The notes beneath the pieces were generated by a model. That model did no database searches, was not told the DNA's origin, and was given only the letters and a program-made list of their open reading frames with translations. Shown in pieces: positions 42,789-51,687 of a stretch of DNA of 64,000 bases. A program made the position numbers and the translations under genes. How positions within the stretch are numbered: the stretch's first letter is position 1; the number at the start of each line of letters is the position of its first letter. The stretch lies in NCBI RefSeq assembly GCF_009708175.1, contig NZ_WMBB01000007.1:124001-188000 (forward strand), read 5' to 3'. The stretch is from Nocardia aurantiaca. Lineage in GTDB: Bacteria > Actinomycetota > Actinomycetes > Mycobacteriales > Mycobacteriaceae.

Positions 42789-43376
42789 CTAGGTTCCGAC
42801 GGGTCGTGCCAGGGTGCGCCATTCGACATCCCACCGCCGGTGGCGCAGCGTGTTCAGCGCCCAGGTCGCGCACGACTCCAGCCAGAGTGCGCCACCCCCG
42901 CCGAGCAGCAGCGCTGCCACCGCGACGGCGACCCCGTCCGCGGCGGCGGAGCCGGGCAGACGCGGCGCGTCCGTCAGCCGGCCATCGGCCCCGATCCACA
43001 CCGGCACCACCGATCCGGGCGTCGGCTTCCCGTTCACGGGGACGGTCGCCGTGCCGGAACGACCGGCGTCCTCCCATCGGACCAGGGCCTCGTCATGGCG
43101 CGGCCCGTATGGGGTCGCAACGGTTTTCGGCGTTGTCTCGCCGATGGTGGTCGCCATCACCTGGACCTTGGTCGCGTTCTCGGCCCGGATCTCCTCGGCG
43201 GCGTTCGTGTAGGCGACCGTTCCGGCGGCCGCCGCGATGGGGACAAGGGCGAGCATCCATACGACGACCAGCAGCCGGACCAGCGATTCGCATCGATCCG
43301 AGGGCCGCATGAGGGGGTTCGAACTGCACGGCTGCATGCGCCAAAGGCGCACCGGCAGTGCCTGATTCGCGATCAT
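42789..43376 (-). CDS. Rv1733c-like membrane protein
   Basis: 195 residues, paralogue of 9772-10359 with the same plan: NPLMRPSDRCE, first membrane helix at about 31-52 (LLVVVWMLALVPIAAAAGTV), extracytoplasmic domain with GKPTPGSVVPVWIGADGRLT, second helix near 148-168, tail DVEWRTLARPVGT. Its ATG overlaps the Acg stop as TAATG, so translation is coupled. Function unknown. Confidence 0.85.
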   Translation of the reverse strand: MIANQALPVRLWRMQPCSSNPLMRPSDRCESLVRLLVVVWMLALVPIAAAAGTVAYTNAAEEIRAENATKVQVMATTIGETTPKTVATPYGPRHDEALVRWEDAGRSGTATVPVNGKPTPGSVVPVWIGADGRLTDAPRLPGSAAADGVAVAVAALLLGGGGALWLESCATWALNTLRHRRWDVEWRTLARPVGT

Positions 43377-44374
43377 TACTGATCGCCCGAGAGCGTCAGC
43401 GTTTCGAGCGGACGCACCACACTCTCCAGCGGGAGCCGGGGTGTGGGGGGTATCGGCGTGGCGCTGGTCGCCGCCCAGCCCACCCGGATGATCAGTTGCG
43501 GATAGCCGAAGTCACCCAGCAGATCCCGGCGGATTCTCGTCCGCACACTGGTGACTTCGAGCGGTTCGCTCAGCGCGCAGGTGGCCAGACCGCGCACGGT
43601 GGCTTCGAGCAGCACCGCGCTCGCCACTTCTCCGGCGCTCAGCCAACTCCGCAGGTCGTCGGAGGCGGTGCACACCAACAGCATGCGAGCGGACTCATCG
43701 GTGTCGCGCACTACCGCCTCGGGCATGCCTGGATCGTCGAAGGGGCGCACCGTCGGATCCGACGACACCACCGCGTTGCGCGAGGGCACGCCCTGGGCAC
43801 TGGCGTGATGACCGCTCCACTCTGCCAGCTCGGCGGCGTAGCCGGGATCGCCCCGGTGCTCGGTCGCGGCGTCGACGAAGGCTTGCATCAGCCGCGCGTG
43901 TTCGCCCGTCGTGTCGACCTCGCGGACCTGCACCCCCGTTTTCCCCGCGCCGACAGCCACGATGGCGGACAGTTGGGCGGCGGGCACCTCCCAGGAGGTG
44001 AACCGCCGCCGATCGGTGCGCCGCTGCGAAATCGCCCGCGCCAGACGTACGGCTGCCGCATCAGCCTCGGCGGGCCGGAACTCCAGCGACGCCAGGTGCC
44101 GCGGGTCGGCGGGGTTCGGGAAGCGGTGCACGACCGTCTTCCAGCCCACGGCCCGCAGTGCGATGCGCAGGTGATGCAGCGCCGCACCGCAACTCACCAC
44201 CAGCTCCCGGTTGTCCGGGTCGGTGTGGGGCAGACGGCGACTGTCGTCGGCGTACAGGTGCACCGTGGTGTCCCCGACCCGCCACAGCCACGGCTGCGTG
44301 TTGTGAACCGACGGCGCCCGCACCGCGAGCGCCAGGGCGGCGCGCAGGGTGTCGTGATCGGGATGCTTCGACAT
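43376..44374 (-). CDS. Acg-family nitroreductase-like protein
   Basis: 332 residues. Family motifs: VRAPSVHNTQPWLW near 18-31, DNRELVVSCGAALHHLRIAL near 54-73, QRRTDRRRF near 118, AEWSGHHASAQGVPSRNAV near 185, and EATVRGLATCALSEPLEV near 262. GGAAGGA lies 6 bases before the ATG at 44374 (a GTG directly before it is possible). The duplicated palindromic operator lies 64 bases upstream. It shares 1 base with the downstream Rv1733c-like gene. Confidence 0.9.
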   Translation of the reverse strand: MSKHPDHDTLRAALALAVRAPSVHNTQPWLWRVGDTTVHLYADDSRRLPHTDPDNRELVVSCGAALHHLRIALRAVGWKTVVHRFPNPADPRHLASLEFRPAEADAAAVRLARAISQRRTDRRRFTSWEVPAAQLSAIVAVGAGKTGVQVREVDTTGEHARLMQAFVDAATEHRGDPGYAAELAEWSGHHASAQGVPSRNAVVSSDPTVRPFDDPGMPEAVVRDTDESARMLLVCTASDDLRSWLSAGEVASAVLLEATVRGLATCALSEPLEVTSVRTRIRRDLLGDFGYPQLIIRVGWAATSATPIPPTPRLPLESVVRPLETLTLSGDQ

Positions 44375-44438
44375 CACGTGTCCTTCCTCGGATTTCGTGT
44401 GCTCGTACCATCAGCATGGCCCGAGCGAGCAGCCGCGG

Positions 44439-44456
44439 GTGACGGCCGAAAGTCAC
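44439..44456. promoter_or_regulatory. Candidate DosR-type operator, duplicate of 10426
   Basis: GTGACGGCCGAAAGTCAC, identical over 19 bases with 10425-10443. It lies 64 bases before the Acg start and overlaps the stop codon of the upstream universal stress gene. Confidence 0.6.
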
Positions 44457-45400
44457 TGCCCGGCGGGTTCTTCGGCCCGGGTTTGCGATGGCTGACGGAC
44501 CACCAGCACCGGACACTGCGCCAGATGCAGCAGCGCTGTGCTCACCGAGCCCAGCATCATCCCGGCGAAACCACCCCGCCCATGGCTGCCCACGACGACC
44601 AGTTGAGCCTTGTCGGCCTGTTCGAGCAGCGCGCGCACCGGCGTGTCGAGGGCCACGACGCGATGCACCGTGACATCCGGATAGCGCTTGGCGTAATCGG
44701 CGAGCGCCCCTTTCAACAGCACATCCTGGCTCTCGCGAATGGATTCCCAGCCCATGACGGGCAGGTCGAAGCCACTGGTGTCGGTCCACGCGTGCACCGC
44801 GATCAGGTCGACTTTCCGTCGGGACGCCTCGTCGAAGGCGAGATCGATGGCGGGCACGCTGTTCAGCGACCCGTCCACGCCGACCACGACCGGTTTCGAT
44901 GACGCCGCCGGGTCCGTCTCGGACATGCCGTGGACCACCGCGACCGGGCAGTGCGCGTGCCGGGTCAACGCGGTGCTCACCGAGCCCAGCACCGCGCGCC
45001 GGATCGCACCGAGCCCCCGATTGCCGACCACCAGCAACTGGGCCCGGCGCGAGCGCTCGATCAGCGCCCCGGTGATCATGTCGAAGATGAGTTCGGTCCT
45101 GATGTGCAGACTCTTGCCCGGTACGGCATGAGCGGCCAGACTCGCGGCGTCGGCCAGCACCTGTTGCCCTTGCAGCCTCAGGTCGCGCATGTCCTCAGGG
45201 TCCAGTTCGGTCGCTCCCGGCACGATCGGGTTGGCGTACGACGTGACGATGTGCAGCGCGCAGCCCCGCGTATCGGCCTCGACAGCGGCCCACGCCACTG
45301 CCTGATACGAAATCTCGGATCCATCCACGCCGACGACAATTCCCAGATCATCGTGATCGGTGTGCGCGAAACTCCTTGCGGGGGCGGTGTTCTCTTCCAT
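44453..45400 (-). CDS. Universal stress protein, two tandem Usp domains
   Basis: 315 residues, two Usp domains with ATP loops GNRGLGAIRRAVLGS and GSHGRGGFAGMMLGS. The ATG at 45400 follows AGGAG by 5-6 bases; the longer frame from 45487 has no such site. The first domain is preceded by a 20-residue tail. It is the first gene of the minus-strand unit ending at 41847, though the operator at 44439 could start a separate message for the genes after it. Confidence 0.9.
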   Translation of the reverse strand: MEENTAPARSFAHTDHDDLGIVVGVDGSEISYQAVAWAAVEADTRGCALHIVTSYANPIVPGATELDPEDMRDLRLQGQQVLADAASLAAHAVPGKSLHIRTELIFDMITGALIERSRRAQLLVVGNRGLGAIRRAVLGSVSTALTRHAHCPVAVVHGMSETDPAASSKPVVVGVDGSLNSVPAIDLAFDEASRRKVDLIAVHAWTDTSGFDLPVMGWESIRESQDVLLKGALADYAKRYPDVTVHRVVALDTPVRALLEQADKAQLVVVGSHGRGGFAGMMLGSVSTALLHLAQCPVLVVRQPSQTRAEEPAGQ

Positions 45401-45776
45401 GGCATCTCCTGATTTCGGCGATGCTTCGAGCATCCCGCGCCAGGCCCGAGCGGCCACAGAGAACAACGTCATCCCCCGGCGGGCCATCCTCCCCCACCGG
45501 TGCGGGGCCCGTTGCGGAATCTCCCGAGCTGTCCCGCGAGGAATTGGCTGTCCGGCGCGTCGCCGGAAATCGCGTCCGGGGTCCGGCGAATTGCGCCGGG
45601 AACCGCCCGACCTGACACACCTGCGGTACCCCGCCGAGTCAGGCGGTCACCTGGCCGAACAGCGCGCTCGTGCGCACAATCGTCACCGCCGCCCGGATCG
45701 CTGCGGAGGAGCTGCGCCGAAACCTGACATCAGATCCCCGCCACGCCCAATCCGGCACCGCCGCAAGACTTCCCGC
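45401..45776. other. Intergenic, no supported gene
   Basis: 375 bases between two minus-strand genes. A small perfect inverted repeat GATGCT-TCG-AGCATC lies at 45419-45433. The best DosR-like match (near 45465) is only 8 of 14. This marks the border between the dormancy island and the sterol-type region. Confidence 0.5.
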
Positions 45777-46265
45777 CTAGCTCTCGACGTACCGGGCCAA
45801 GCCGTGCACGATCGACCGGGTCGCGCCGGACAGCGCCGGGCGGGCGAATCTCGTTCCGGGAGCGAGCCAATCGGCGGTCGATACCGCGAAGGACCACACG
45901 ACCGCGGTTCCCACCGCACTCGGCGCCAGCGTGATGTCCTCGGCGAAGTGGGTGAAACCCGGTCTCGACATCGAATCGACGGTGAAGGTCATCCGCCGCC
46001 CCTCCTCCCACCGGTAGAACCGCTCCTCGAGACGCACCAGCCCCGGTCCGAGCGTGACGCTCCGACAGCTGCCCACCCCGGACGGGGGCGTATGCCATTC
46101 GACCTTCCGAATGAGCGGGGTCCACGCCACCAGCGCGTCCTGCGCGGTCAGCGCCGCCCAGACGATCGCGGGCTCGGCCCGCACGTCGATACTGTGCTGG
46201 AAGCGGGTCTCGGCGACCCGGAAGGTCGAATCGTCGGACTCCTGCAGCCGATATCGATACCTCAT
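45777..46265 (-). CDS. SRPBCC (START-like) ligand-binding protein
   Basis: 162 residues with the SRPBCC/polyketide-cyclase-like pattern: a first strand (FRVAETRFQHSIDVRAEPAI), then VWAALTAQDALVAWTPLIRK, a strand pair LVRLEERFYRWEEGRRMTFT, and a C-terminal helix (ATRSIVHGLARYVES). Such proteins bind lipids, sterols or polyketides in a deep pocket. AGGAAGG lies 4 bases before the ATG at 46265. It overlaps the DUF4254 gene by 4 bases (ATGA). Confidence 0.8.
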   Translation of the reverse strand: MRYRYRLQESDDSTFRVAETRFQHSIDVRAEPAIVWAALTAQDALVAWTPLIRKVEWHTPPSGVGSCRSVTLGPGLVRLEERFYRWEEGRRMTFTVDSMSRPGFTHFAEDITLAPSAVGTAVVWSFAVSTADWLAPGTRFARPALSGATRSIVHGLARYVES

Positions 46266-46756
46266 AGCGCCTTCCTGGCATCTGGTCCGTGGCCGGCCTC
46301 GATTCGCCGTTGACCGTGCATCACCTCGTCGACCAAGTCCGCCCATTCCGTGGCGAGCACACTCAGCGCATGCCACGCGGCGTGGACATGCTCGGGATCG
46401 GTGTCGGTTCGCAAGGCCGCGATGGCCTTCCGCTGCGTCTGCGCCAGCCGATCAGCCGCATTCCCGAGCGACTCACCACACCTCGACGCATGCGGGGCGT
46501 GACACGCGACCCACTCGTCGATGCCGACGATCAAAACCCTTCGCGCACTGGCGAGATCCACGATTCCGGGTTCCCGCTCATGGGCTGCGTGCAGTTCGGC
46601 CAACCGCCGCGCGCAGCGAGTCACCGGGTGGGCGTGCGGGTCGTCGGCGACATGGCCGCAGAGCGCCGCGAACAGCTCATGCCAGTCGGGAAGCACCACC
46701 CGCGTAGCGAGGCCGTCGGCCGGGGATCGGGCGGACCGATCGTTTCCAGCACTCAT
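46262..46756 (-). CDS. DUF4254 protein
   Basis: 164 residues, all helical, matching the DUF4254 family (WHELFAALCGHVADDPHAHP; LHAAHEREPGIVDLASARRV; VACHAP; SLGNAADRLAQTQRKAIAAL). Function unknown; the family often occurs beside glycosyltransferases or cell-envelope genes. AAGGGGTG lies about 7 bases before the ATG at 46756. Translationally coupled to the SRPBCC gene. Confidence 0.8.
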   Translation of the reverse strand: MSAGNDRSARSPADGLATRVVLPDWHELFAALCGHVADDPHAHPVTRCARRLAELHAAHEREPGIVDLASARRVLIVGIDEWVACHAPHASRCGESLGNAADRLAQTQRKAIAALRTDTDPEHVHAAWHALSVLATEWADLVDEVMHGQRRIEAGHGPDARKAL

Positions 46757-47206
46757 CACTCACACCCCTTGCTCAGGCCCCCGGCCACTGTTCAAATCCC
46801 TGTGCACCACTCCCCGCGAGCATCTCGACGCGTGGCATCCCGACAGTAAATTACATAGCAACAAACATAATTGCAATGTTGCAGATTGCCCCCGAAGATC
46901 GCTCGAGCGCGCCCCCAGCTGATCGAACTGATCACCATCGAGCTCGAAGACCCCGCATCGTCGCGGACCCATCGGACGCGATATGACGGCCCTCGGACAT
47001 CGTCGCCCTCGTCATGGCCGCCACCGCCCTGGCGCCGACCGACCAGGTAGCCCGACAGCCGGTCGCGCGGCAGGCGCGGAACCGCTGTCACACGCGGGCC
47101 TTTCGCAGTCCCCAGCCCTTCTCAGGACCCTCCGCCAGGCCTGCGAGGAGGCCGTACCGCGCGCGGAAATTGTACCGAACATAGGTCTGTAGTATCATCC
47201 GGACAT
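46757..47206. other. Divergent promoter region
   Basis: 450 bases between the DUF4254 gene (minus) and a TetR gene (plus). An AT-rich patch at 46841-46893 contains the inverted repeat GCAACA-N13-TGTTGC (46858-46882), about 100 bases before the DUF4254 start and a likely promoter or operator for it. The right end holds two TetR operator copies. No gene seen. Confidence 0.55.
47176..47189. promoter_or_regulatory. Upstream copy of the TetR operator
   Basis: CGAACATAGGTCTG matches 11 of 14 bases of the perfect palindrome at 47200, with centres 24 bases apart. It lies just before TAGTAT (47190-47195), a likely -10 box. Confidence 0.5.
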
Positions 47207-47213
47207 ATGTCCG
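47200..47213. promoter_or_regulatory. TetR operator palindrome over the start codon
   Basis: CGGACATATGTCCG is a perfect 14-base palindrome whose central ATG is the start codon of the TetR gene. The same core recurs at 59591 and, as GGACACATGTCC, at 48987. Confidence 0.7.
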
Positions 47214-47800
47214 AACTCGCGTCTACCGGGATTGAGGCGACTCGACGTCGCTTGACCGAAAAACAGGCCGACACCGTCGATCGCCTGACCGTCGCCGCGG
47301 TCGACGTGCTGTCCCGCGAGGGCTACTCCGGCACCACGATACGGCTGGTCGCCGCGGCCGCGGGCGTCGGCACCGCCACCGCGTACACCTACTTTTCGTC
47401 CAAGGAGCATTTGATCTCCGAGGTGTTCTGGCGACGCTTGGTCGCCAACCCTCCGGTGCAGATCGAGGACGCCGATCCGGCCACCCGGGTGGCGGCGGTC
47501 CTGCGTCAGGTCTCGATGCTCGTCGCCGACGAACCGGCCCTGGCGGGCGCGGTCAGCAACGCGCTGCTCGGCGACGATCCGGACGTCAAGCATCTGCGAG
47601 TCCGGATCGGCATGGAGATCCGGCATCGGCTCACCGAGGCGCTGGGATCGAAGGACCCCGAACGGCTCGCCATGCTCGAGTTGCTGTACTCCGGCGCGAT
47701 GCTGCAGGGCGGGATGGGACTGCTGTCCTATGCCGAAGTCGCGGACCTACTCGAGGCGTGCGTGCGCCGGGTGCTCGCCGACCCTTCCGCCACAGGCTAG
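47207..47800 (+). CDS. TetR-family transcriptional regulator
   Basis: 197 residues. The N-terminal TetR DNA-binding helices are at about 20-70: VDRLTVAAVDVLSREGYSGT, TIRLVAAAAGVGTATAYTYF, SSKEHLISEVF. The C-terminal all-helical ligand domain is of unknown specificity. There is no Shine-Dalgarno; TAGTAT ends 11 bases before the ATG, so the message is probably leaderless. The start codon lies inside the protein's likely own operator, implying self-repression. Most likely controls the adjoining SDR and P450 genes, which carry related palindromes. Confidence 0.9.
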   Translation: MSELASTGIEATRRRLTEKQADTVDRLTVAAVDVLSREGYSGTTIRLVAAAAGVGTATAYTYFSSKEHLISEVFWRRLVANPPVQIEDADPATRVAAVLRQVSMLVADEPALAGAVSNALLGDDPDVKHLRVRIGMEIRHRLTEALGSKDPERLAMLELLYSGAMLQGGMGLLSYAEVADLLEACVRRVLADPSATG

Positions 47801-47883
47801 TCCGCGGTCACGCGCCTCGACGCTCCCGCGCGGGCCAATTATCAACCGGTGCAAATGATTCGGCCGATCGGGGACGTCGGCGG

Positions 47884-48834
47884 TCAGCCGTGCGTCTCGA
47901 GAAATCGCACACCGGTCATGTCCTCGGCGAGTTGCCACAGCCGCCGCCCCGCCTCGACATCGCGGGCCCGCCGCGATACCTCGACCAGCACCGGCGGACC
48001 GACCAGCTCGCCGCGCCCGGCCGGTCCGTAGAAGTCGCCGCCGCGCGTGCTCGAATCCAGCGCGGCGCGCAGTATCGGCCGGGCCCCGTCGGCCGGACTC
48101 TGGGTGAACCAGCCGGTCAGCCACGACAGTCTGGGGTTGTACACCAGCTGAATCAACCGGTTCTGCTGCCGGAGGATGTGAGTCCGCACCCCGCCGGGAT
48201 GCGCCGCCACCGACAGCGTCCGCTCCCCCGTCGCCGCGAGGCGTCGCTGTAGCTCGACCATGAAGGTCATCGACGCCATCTTCGATCGTGCGTACGCGGT
48301 CGCCGGATCGAATCGTCGCAGACCGTTCGGATCCTCGAAATCCAAGGTGGCCGTGCGCCGCCGGTGGGTAATGCTGCTGACGGTGACGACCCGCCCGGAT
48401 GGCGATGCCCTGACCCGATCGAGGAGATGACCCGTCAGTGCGAAATGGCCGAGGAAGTTCGTCCCGAAGTCGGACTCGAAACCGTCCGCGGTGCGCGTGG
48501 GCGCGGCGGCCATCACACCGGCGTTGTTGATCAGCAGATCGATGACCGGCCAGTTCTCCCGAAGCCTTCGAGAGCAGGCCGCGATGGAGTCCAGGCTGCC
48601 CATATCCACCTGTACCGCATACACATTCGCCTTGGGCGCCGACCCGAGAATGTCGGCTCTCGCGGCATCAGCGCGGCCCTGATCACGACAGGCGAGCACG
48701 ACGGTGGCGTCCGCGGTGGCCAACTGCCGGGCGATCTCGAGCCCGATGCCGGTATTGGCGCCGGTCACCACGGCGACGCGGCCGGCTTGACTCCCCGCCT
48801 CGGACACCGTCCATGGCCGTGTTCGTTCTGACAT
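47884..48834 (-). CDS. Short-chain dehydrogenase/reductase (retinol-dehydrogenase-like)
   Basis: 316 residues. NAD(P)-binding TGANTGIG at about 25-32, NNAG (LINNAGVMAAAP) near 103, catalytic Ser in VTVSSITHRRR near 151 and YARSK near 180. The length and the LxFEDPN insert fit the protochlorophyllide/retinol-dehydrogenase-like SDRs that act on hydrophobic alcohols or ketones. GGGAG lies 5-6 bases before the ATG at 48834; the longer frame is not supported. Divergent from the CYP51-like gene, with operator-like sequence between. Confidence 0.88.
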   Translation of the reverse strand: MSERTRPWTVSEAGSQAGRVAVVTGANTGIGLEIARQLATADATVVLACRDQGRADAARADILGSAPKANVYAVQVDMGSLDSIAACSRRLRENWPVIDLLINNAGVMAAAPTRTADGFESDFGTNFLGHFALTGHLLDRVRASPSGRVVTVSSITHRRRTATLDFEDPNGLRRFDPATAYARSKMASMTFMVELQRRLAATGERTLSVAAHPGGVRTHILRQQNRLIQLVYNPRLSWLTGWFTQSPADGARPILRAALDSSTRGGDFYGPAGRGELVGPPVLVEVSRRARDVEAGRRLWQLAEDMTGVRFLETHG

Positions 48835-48980
48835 CGAATCTCCCAGTCTCACTTCCGCTTTCCCGCTGACCCGCGTGAACGGTAGCACGCGAACTGGAAC
48901 GTGTTCTAGACATGAGTCCGGACTATCGCCCGCATGCCCGCGGCGCAACCGAGTCTTGTCGCACGCCGAGTACCGTAGTA

Positions 48981-49015
48981 CTGTCCGGACACATGTCCAT
49001 CATGTGTCTGGACAG
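48981..49015. promoter_or_regulatory. 35-base inverted repeat operator before the CYP51-like gene
   Basis: Arms CTGTCCGGACACATG (48981-48995) and CATGTGTCTGGACAG (49001-49015) pair at 14 of 15 positions around TCCAT. The left arm contains GGACACATGTCC, one base from the TetR-gene palindrome in each half. It ends 21 bases before the P450 ATG. Confidence 0.7.
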
Positions 49016-49036
49016 ATTTTCCGGGAAGGATTTCGA

Positions 49037-50389
49037 ATGACACTCGTCAAGCCGCAGCGCGTGTCCGGGGGCCAGGACGAACACGGGCATCTGGAAGAGT
49101 TCCGCACCGATCCGATCGCGTTGATGCGCCGGGTTCGCGCCGAGTGCGGCGATGTGGGCACCTTCGAGCTCGCGGGACGCGATGTGATCCTGCTGTCCGG
49201 ACCGGAGGCCAACGAGTTCTTCTTTCGCGCCAGCGACGAGGACCTCGACCAGGGGGCGGCCTACCCGTTCATGAAGCCGATCTTCGGCGAGGGCGTGGTC
49301 TTCGACGCTCCTCCCGAACGCCGTAAAGAGATGCTGCACAATCAGGCGCTGCGCGCGGACCACATGCGCGGCCACGCCGCGACCATCGCGCGCGAGGTGG
49401 ACCGGATGCTCGGCCGCTGGGAGGACGAGGGCGAGATCGATCTGCTCGACTTCTTCGCGGAGCTGACCATCTACACCTCCTCGGCCTGCCTGATCGGGGT
49501 GAAGTTCCGCAATCAGCTCGATTCCCGCTTCGCGCACCTGTATCACGAGCTCGAGCAGGGCACCGACGCGCTCGCCTACGTCGATCCCTACGCGCCGATC
49601 GAAAGCTTCCGCCGCCGCGACGAAGCCCGCGCCAAGCTGGTCGAATTGGTGCAGGCGATCATGGATCAGCGCGAGGCGAATCCGCCCACCGGCAAGGACG
49701 ACCGGGACATGCTGGACGTGCTGATCTCGGTGAAGGACGAGAACGGCGTCTCTCGGTTCTCCGCCAGTGAGATCACCGGCATCTTCATCTCGATGATGTT
49801 CGCCGGCCACCACACCACCTCCGGCACCGCGGCCTGGACGATCATCGAATTGCTGCGCCACCCGCAGACATTGGCCGCGGTCGTCGCCGAGCTGGACGAG
49901 CTGTACGCCGACGGGTCGGAGGTCGGTCACAACGCGCTGCGGCAGATCCCCAATCTGGAGGCGACGCTCAAGGAGACGCTGCGCCTGCATCCACCGCTGA
50001 TCATTCTGATGCGTATCGCGCAGGGCGAATTCGAGGTGTGCGGTCGCCGGATCGCGCCGGGTGACATGGTCGCGGCCACGCCCGCGATCTCGAACCGCAT
50101 TGCGGAGGACTTCCCCGAGCCGGACAGCTTCGATCCGGGCCGCTATATCGATCCGCGGCAGGAGGACATCGTCAATCGCTGGACCTGGATTCCCTTCGGT
50201 GCGGGCCGCCACCGCTGCGTCGGCGCGCCGTTCGCGCTCATGCAGCTCAAGGCGATCTTCTCGATTCTGTTGCGGGACTGGGAATTCGAGCTGGCGCAGC
50301 CGTCGGATTCCTATCACAACGACCACTCCAAGATGGTGGTGCAGCTGCAGCAGCCGTGCCGCGTCCGTTACCGCCGCCGGCGGCGGTAG
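49037..50389 (+). CDS. cyp51: Cytochrome P450 CYP51 (sterol 14-alpha-demethylase type)
   Basis: 450 residues, closely like M. tuberculosis CYP51 (Rv0764c, 451): RVSGGQDEHGHLEEFRTDPI at 8-27, FGEGVVFDAPPERRKEMLHN, the I-helix MMFAGHHTTSGTAAW, ETLRLHPPLIILMR, and the heme loop FGAGRHRCVGAP with Cys394. It removes the 14-alpha-methyl group of sterols using O2 and electrons from a ferredoxin. I see no ferredoxin gene next to it, unlike M. tuberculosis (Rv0763c). GGGAAGGA lies 6 bases before the ATG. First gene of a plus-strand run with the CYP125-like P450 and a GMC oxidoreductase. Confidence 0.93.
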   Translation: MTLVKPQRVSGGQDEHGHLEEFRTDPIALMRRVRAECGDVGTFELAGRDVILLSGPEANEFFFRASDEDLDQGAAYPFMKPIFGEGVVFDAPPERRKEMLHNQALRADHMRGHAATIAREVDRMLGRWEDEGEIDLLDFFAELTIYTSSACLIGVKFRNQLDSRFAHLYHELEQGTDALAYVDPYAPIESFRRRDEARAKLVELVQAIMDQREANPPTGKDDRDMLDVLISVKDENGVSRFSASEITGIFISMMFAGHHTTSGTAAWTIIELLRHPQTLAAVVAELDELYADGSEVGHNALRQIPNLEATLKETLRLHPPLIILMRIAQGEFEVCGRRIAPGDMVAATPAISNRIAEDFPEPDSFDPGRYIDPRQEDIVNRWTWIPFGAGRHRCVGAPFALMQLKAIFSILLRDWEFELAQPSDSYHNDHSKMVVQLQQPCRVRYRRRRR

Positions 50390-50439
50390 TTCCCAGACAT
50401 CCACTGTCCACAACGATGTCGGACTTTCAGGAGGAAGCT

Positions 50440-51687
50440 GTGCCAGCGCCGTCCATTCCCGCGGGATTCGACTTCACCGATCCCGCGCTATGGGAGACCA
50501 GAAACCCGGTCCAGGAATTCGCCGAGCTTCGCCGGACCGCGCCGGTCTGGTGGAACGCCCAGACCGACGACAAGTCCGGCGGATTCCGCGACGGCGGCTA
50601 CTGGGTCGTCACCAAACATGAAGACATCAAGGAGATCTCGCGCAAGCCCGAGCTGTTCTCCTCGCAGCAGAAAGGCGCCGTCATCCGGCTGCCCGGTCAG
50701 ATCACCCTCGAACAGATCGAGGTGACCGGCGCGCTGCTGGTGAACATGGACCCGCCCAAACACACCAAGCTCCGGCGCATCATCTCCAAGGGCTTCACCC
50801 CGCGTGCGGTGGAAGGGCTGCGGGCCGCGCTGGCCGAGCGGGCGAAGGCCATCGTCGACGCCGCCAAGGCGCAGGGTGGCGGAGACTTCGTCGAGCAGGT
50901 GGCATGCGAGCTGCCCTTGCAGGCGATCGCCGAGCTGCTCGGTGTCCCGCAGGACGACCGCCGCAAGCTGTTCGACTGGTCCAATCAGATGCTCAACTAC
51001 GACGACCCGGAATACGGTGACGCCACCACCACCGACGCCTCCACGAACGCGTCGATGGAAATCCTGGGTTATGCCTGGAACATGGCCGAGCACCGCCGCG
51101 CCGACCCGCTCGACGATATCGTCAGCCAGCTGGTGCACGCCGGTGTCGACCAGGAGGCGCTCGGCTCGGACGAATTCGGCTTCTTCGTCATTCTGTTGGC
51201 GGTGGCGGGCAATGAGACCACCCGCAACGCGATTACGCACGGCATGAAGGCGTTCATCGATCACCCGGATCAGTGGGAGTTGTACAAGCGACAGCGCCCC
51301 CGCACCGCGCCCGACGAGATCGTGCGCTGGGCGACTCCGGTGACCGCGTTCCAGCGCACCGCGACCGAGGACACCGAGCTCGGCGGACAGCTGATCCGCA
51401 AGGGTCAGCGGGTCGGATTGTTCTACAGTTCGGCCAATTTCGACGAGGACGCCTTCGAGGAGCCGTTCACCTTCGACATTTCGCGTGACCCCAATCCGCA
51501 TCTCGCGTTCGGCGGCACCGGCGCGCACTACTGTGTCGGCGCGAATCTCGCCCGGTTGGAGATCGATCTGATGTTCAACGCCATCGCCGACGCGATGCCG
51601 GACCTGGCCCAGTTGGGCGAACCGGAGCGGTTGCGCAACGGCTGGATCAACGGCATCAAGCGCTGGCCCGTCCGGTACGGGTCATGA
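50440..51687 (+). CDS. Cytochrome P450, CYP125-like (steroid side-chain hydroxylase type)
   Basis: 415 residues, strongly like CYP125 (Rv3545c), which oxidises the C26/C27 end of cholesterol: PAGFDFTDPALW at the start, DGGYWVVTKHEDIKEISR, LVNMDPPKHTKLRRIISKGF, I-helix LLAVAGNETTRNAITHGM, DEIVRWATPVTAFQRTA, and the heme loop FGGTGAHYCVGANLA with Cys365. The GTG at 50440 is used because AGGAGG lies 5 bases before it; ATG 50416 is in frame and also possible. Its stop overlaps the GMC gene start (ATGA). Confidence 0.9.
   Translation: MPAPSIPAGFDFTDPALWETRNPVQEFAELRRTAPVWWNAQTDDKSGGFRDGGYWVVTKHEDIKEISRKPELFSSQQKGAVIRLPGQITLEQIEVTGALLVNMDPPKHTKLRRIISKGFTPRAVEGLRAALAERAKAIVDAAKAQGGGDFVEQVACELPLQAIAELLGVPQDDRRKLFDWSNQMLNYDDPEYGDATTTDASTNASMEILGYAWNMAEHRRADPLDDIVSQLVHAGVDQEALGSDEFGFFVILLAVAGNETTRNAITHGMKAFIDHPDQWELYKRQRPRTAPDEIVRWATPVTAFQRTATEDTELGGQLIRKGQRVGLFYSSANFDEDAFEEPFTFDISRDPNPHLAFGGTGAHYCVGANLARLEIDLMFNAIADAMPDLAQLGEPERLRNGWINGIKRWPVRYGS

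Noticed and set aside
45440..45480. Possible DosR box before the universal stress gene at 45400
   Set aside because: Only 8 of 14 positions match and the spacing differs from the other promoters.
48923..50413. A 496-codon open frame antisense to the CYP51-like gene
   Set aside because: The plus-strand frame matches CYP51 along its full length with all active-site motifs. The antisense frame is a by-product of the GC-rich codon bias and has no recognisable protein.
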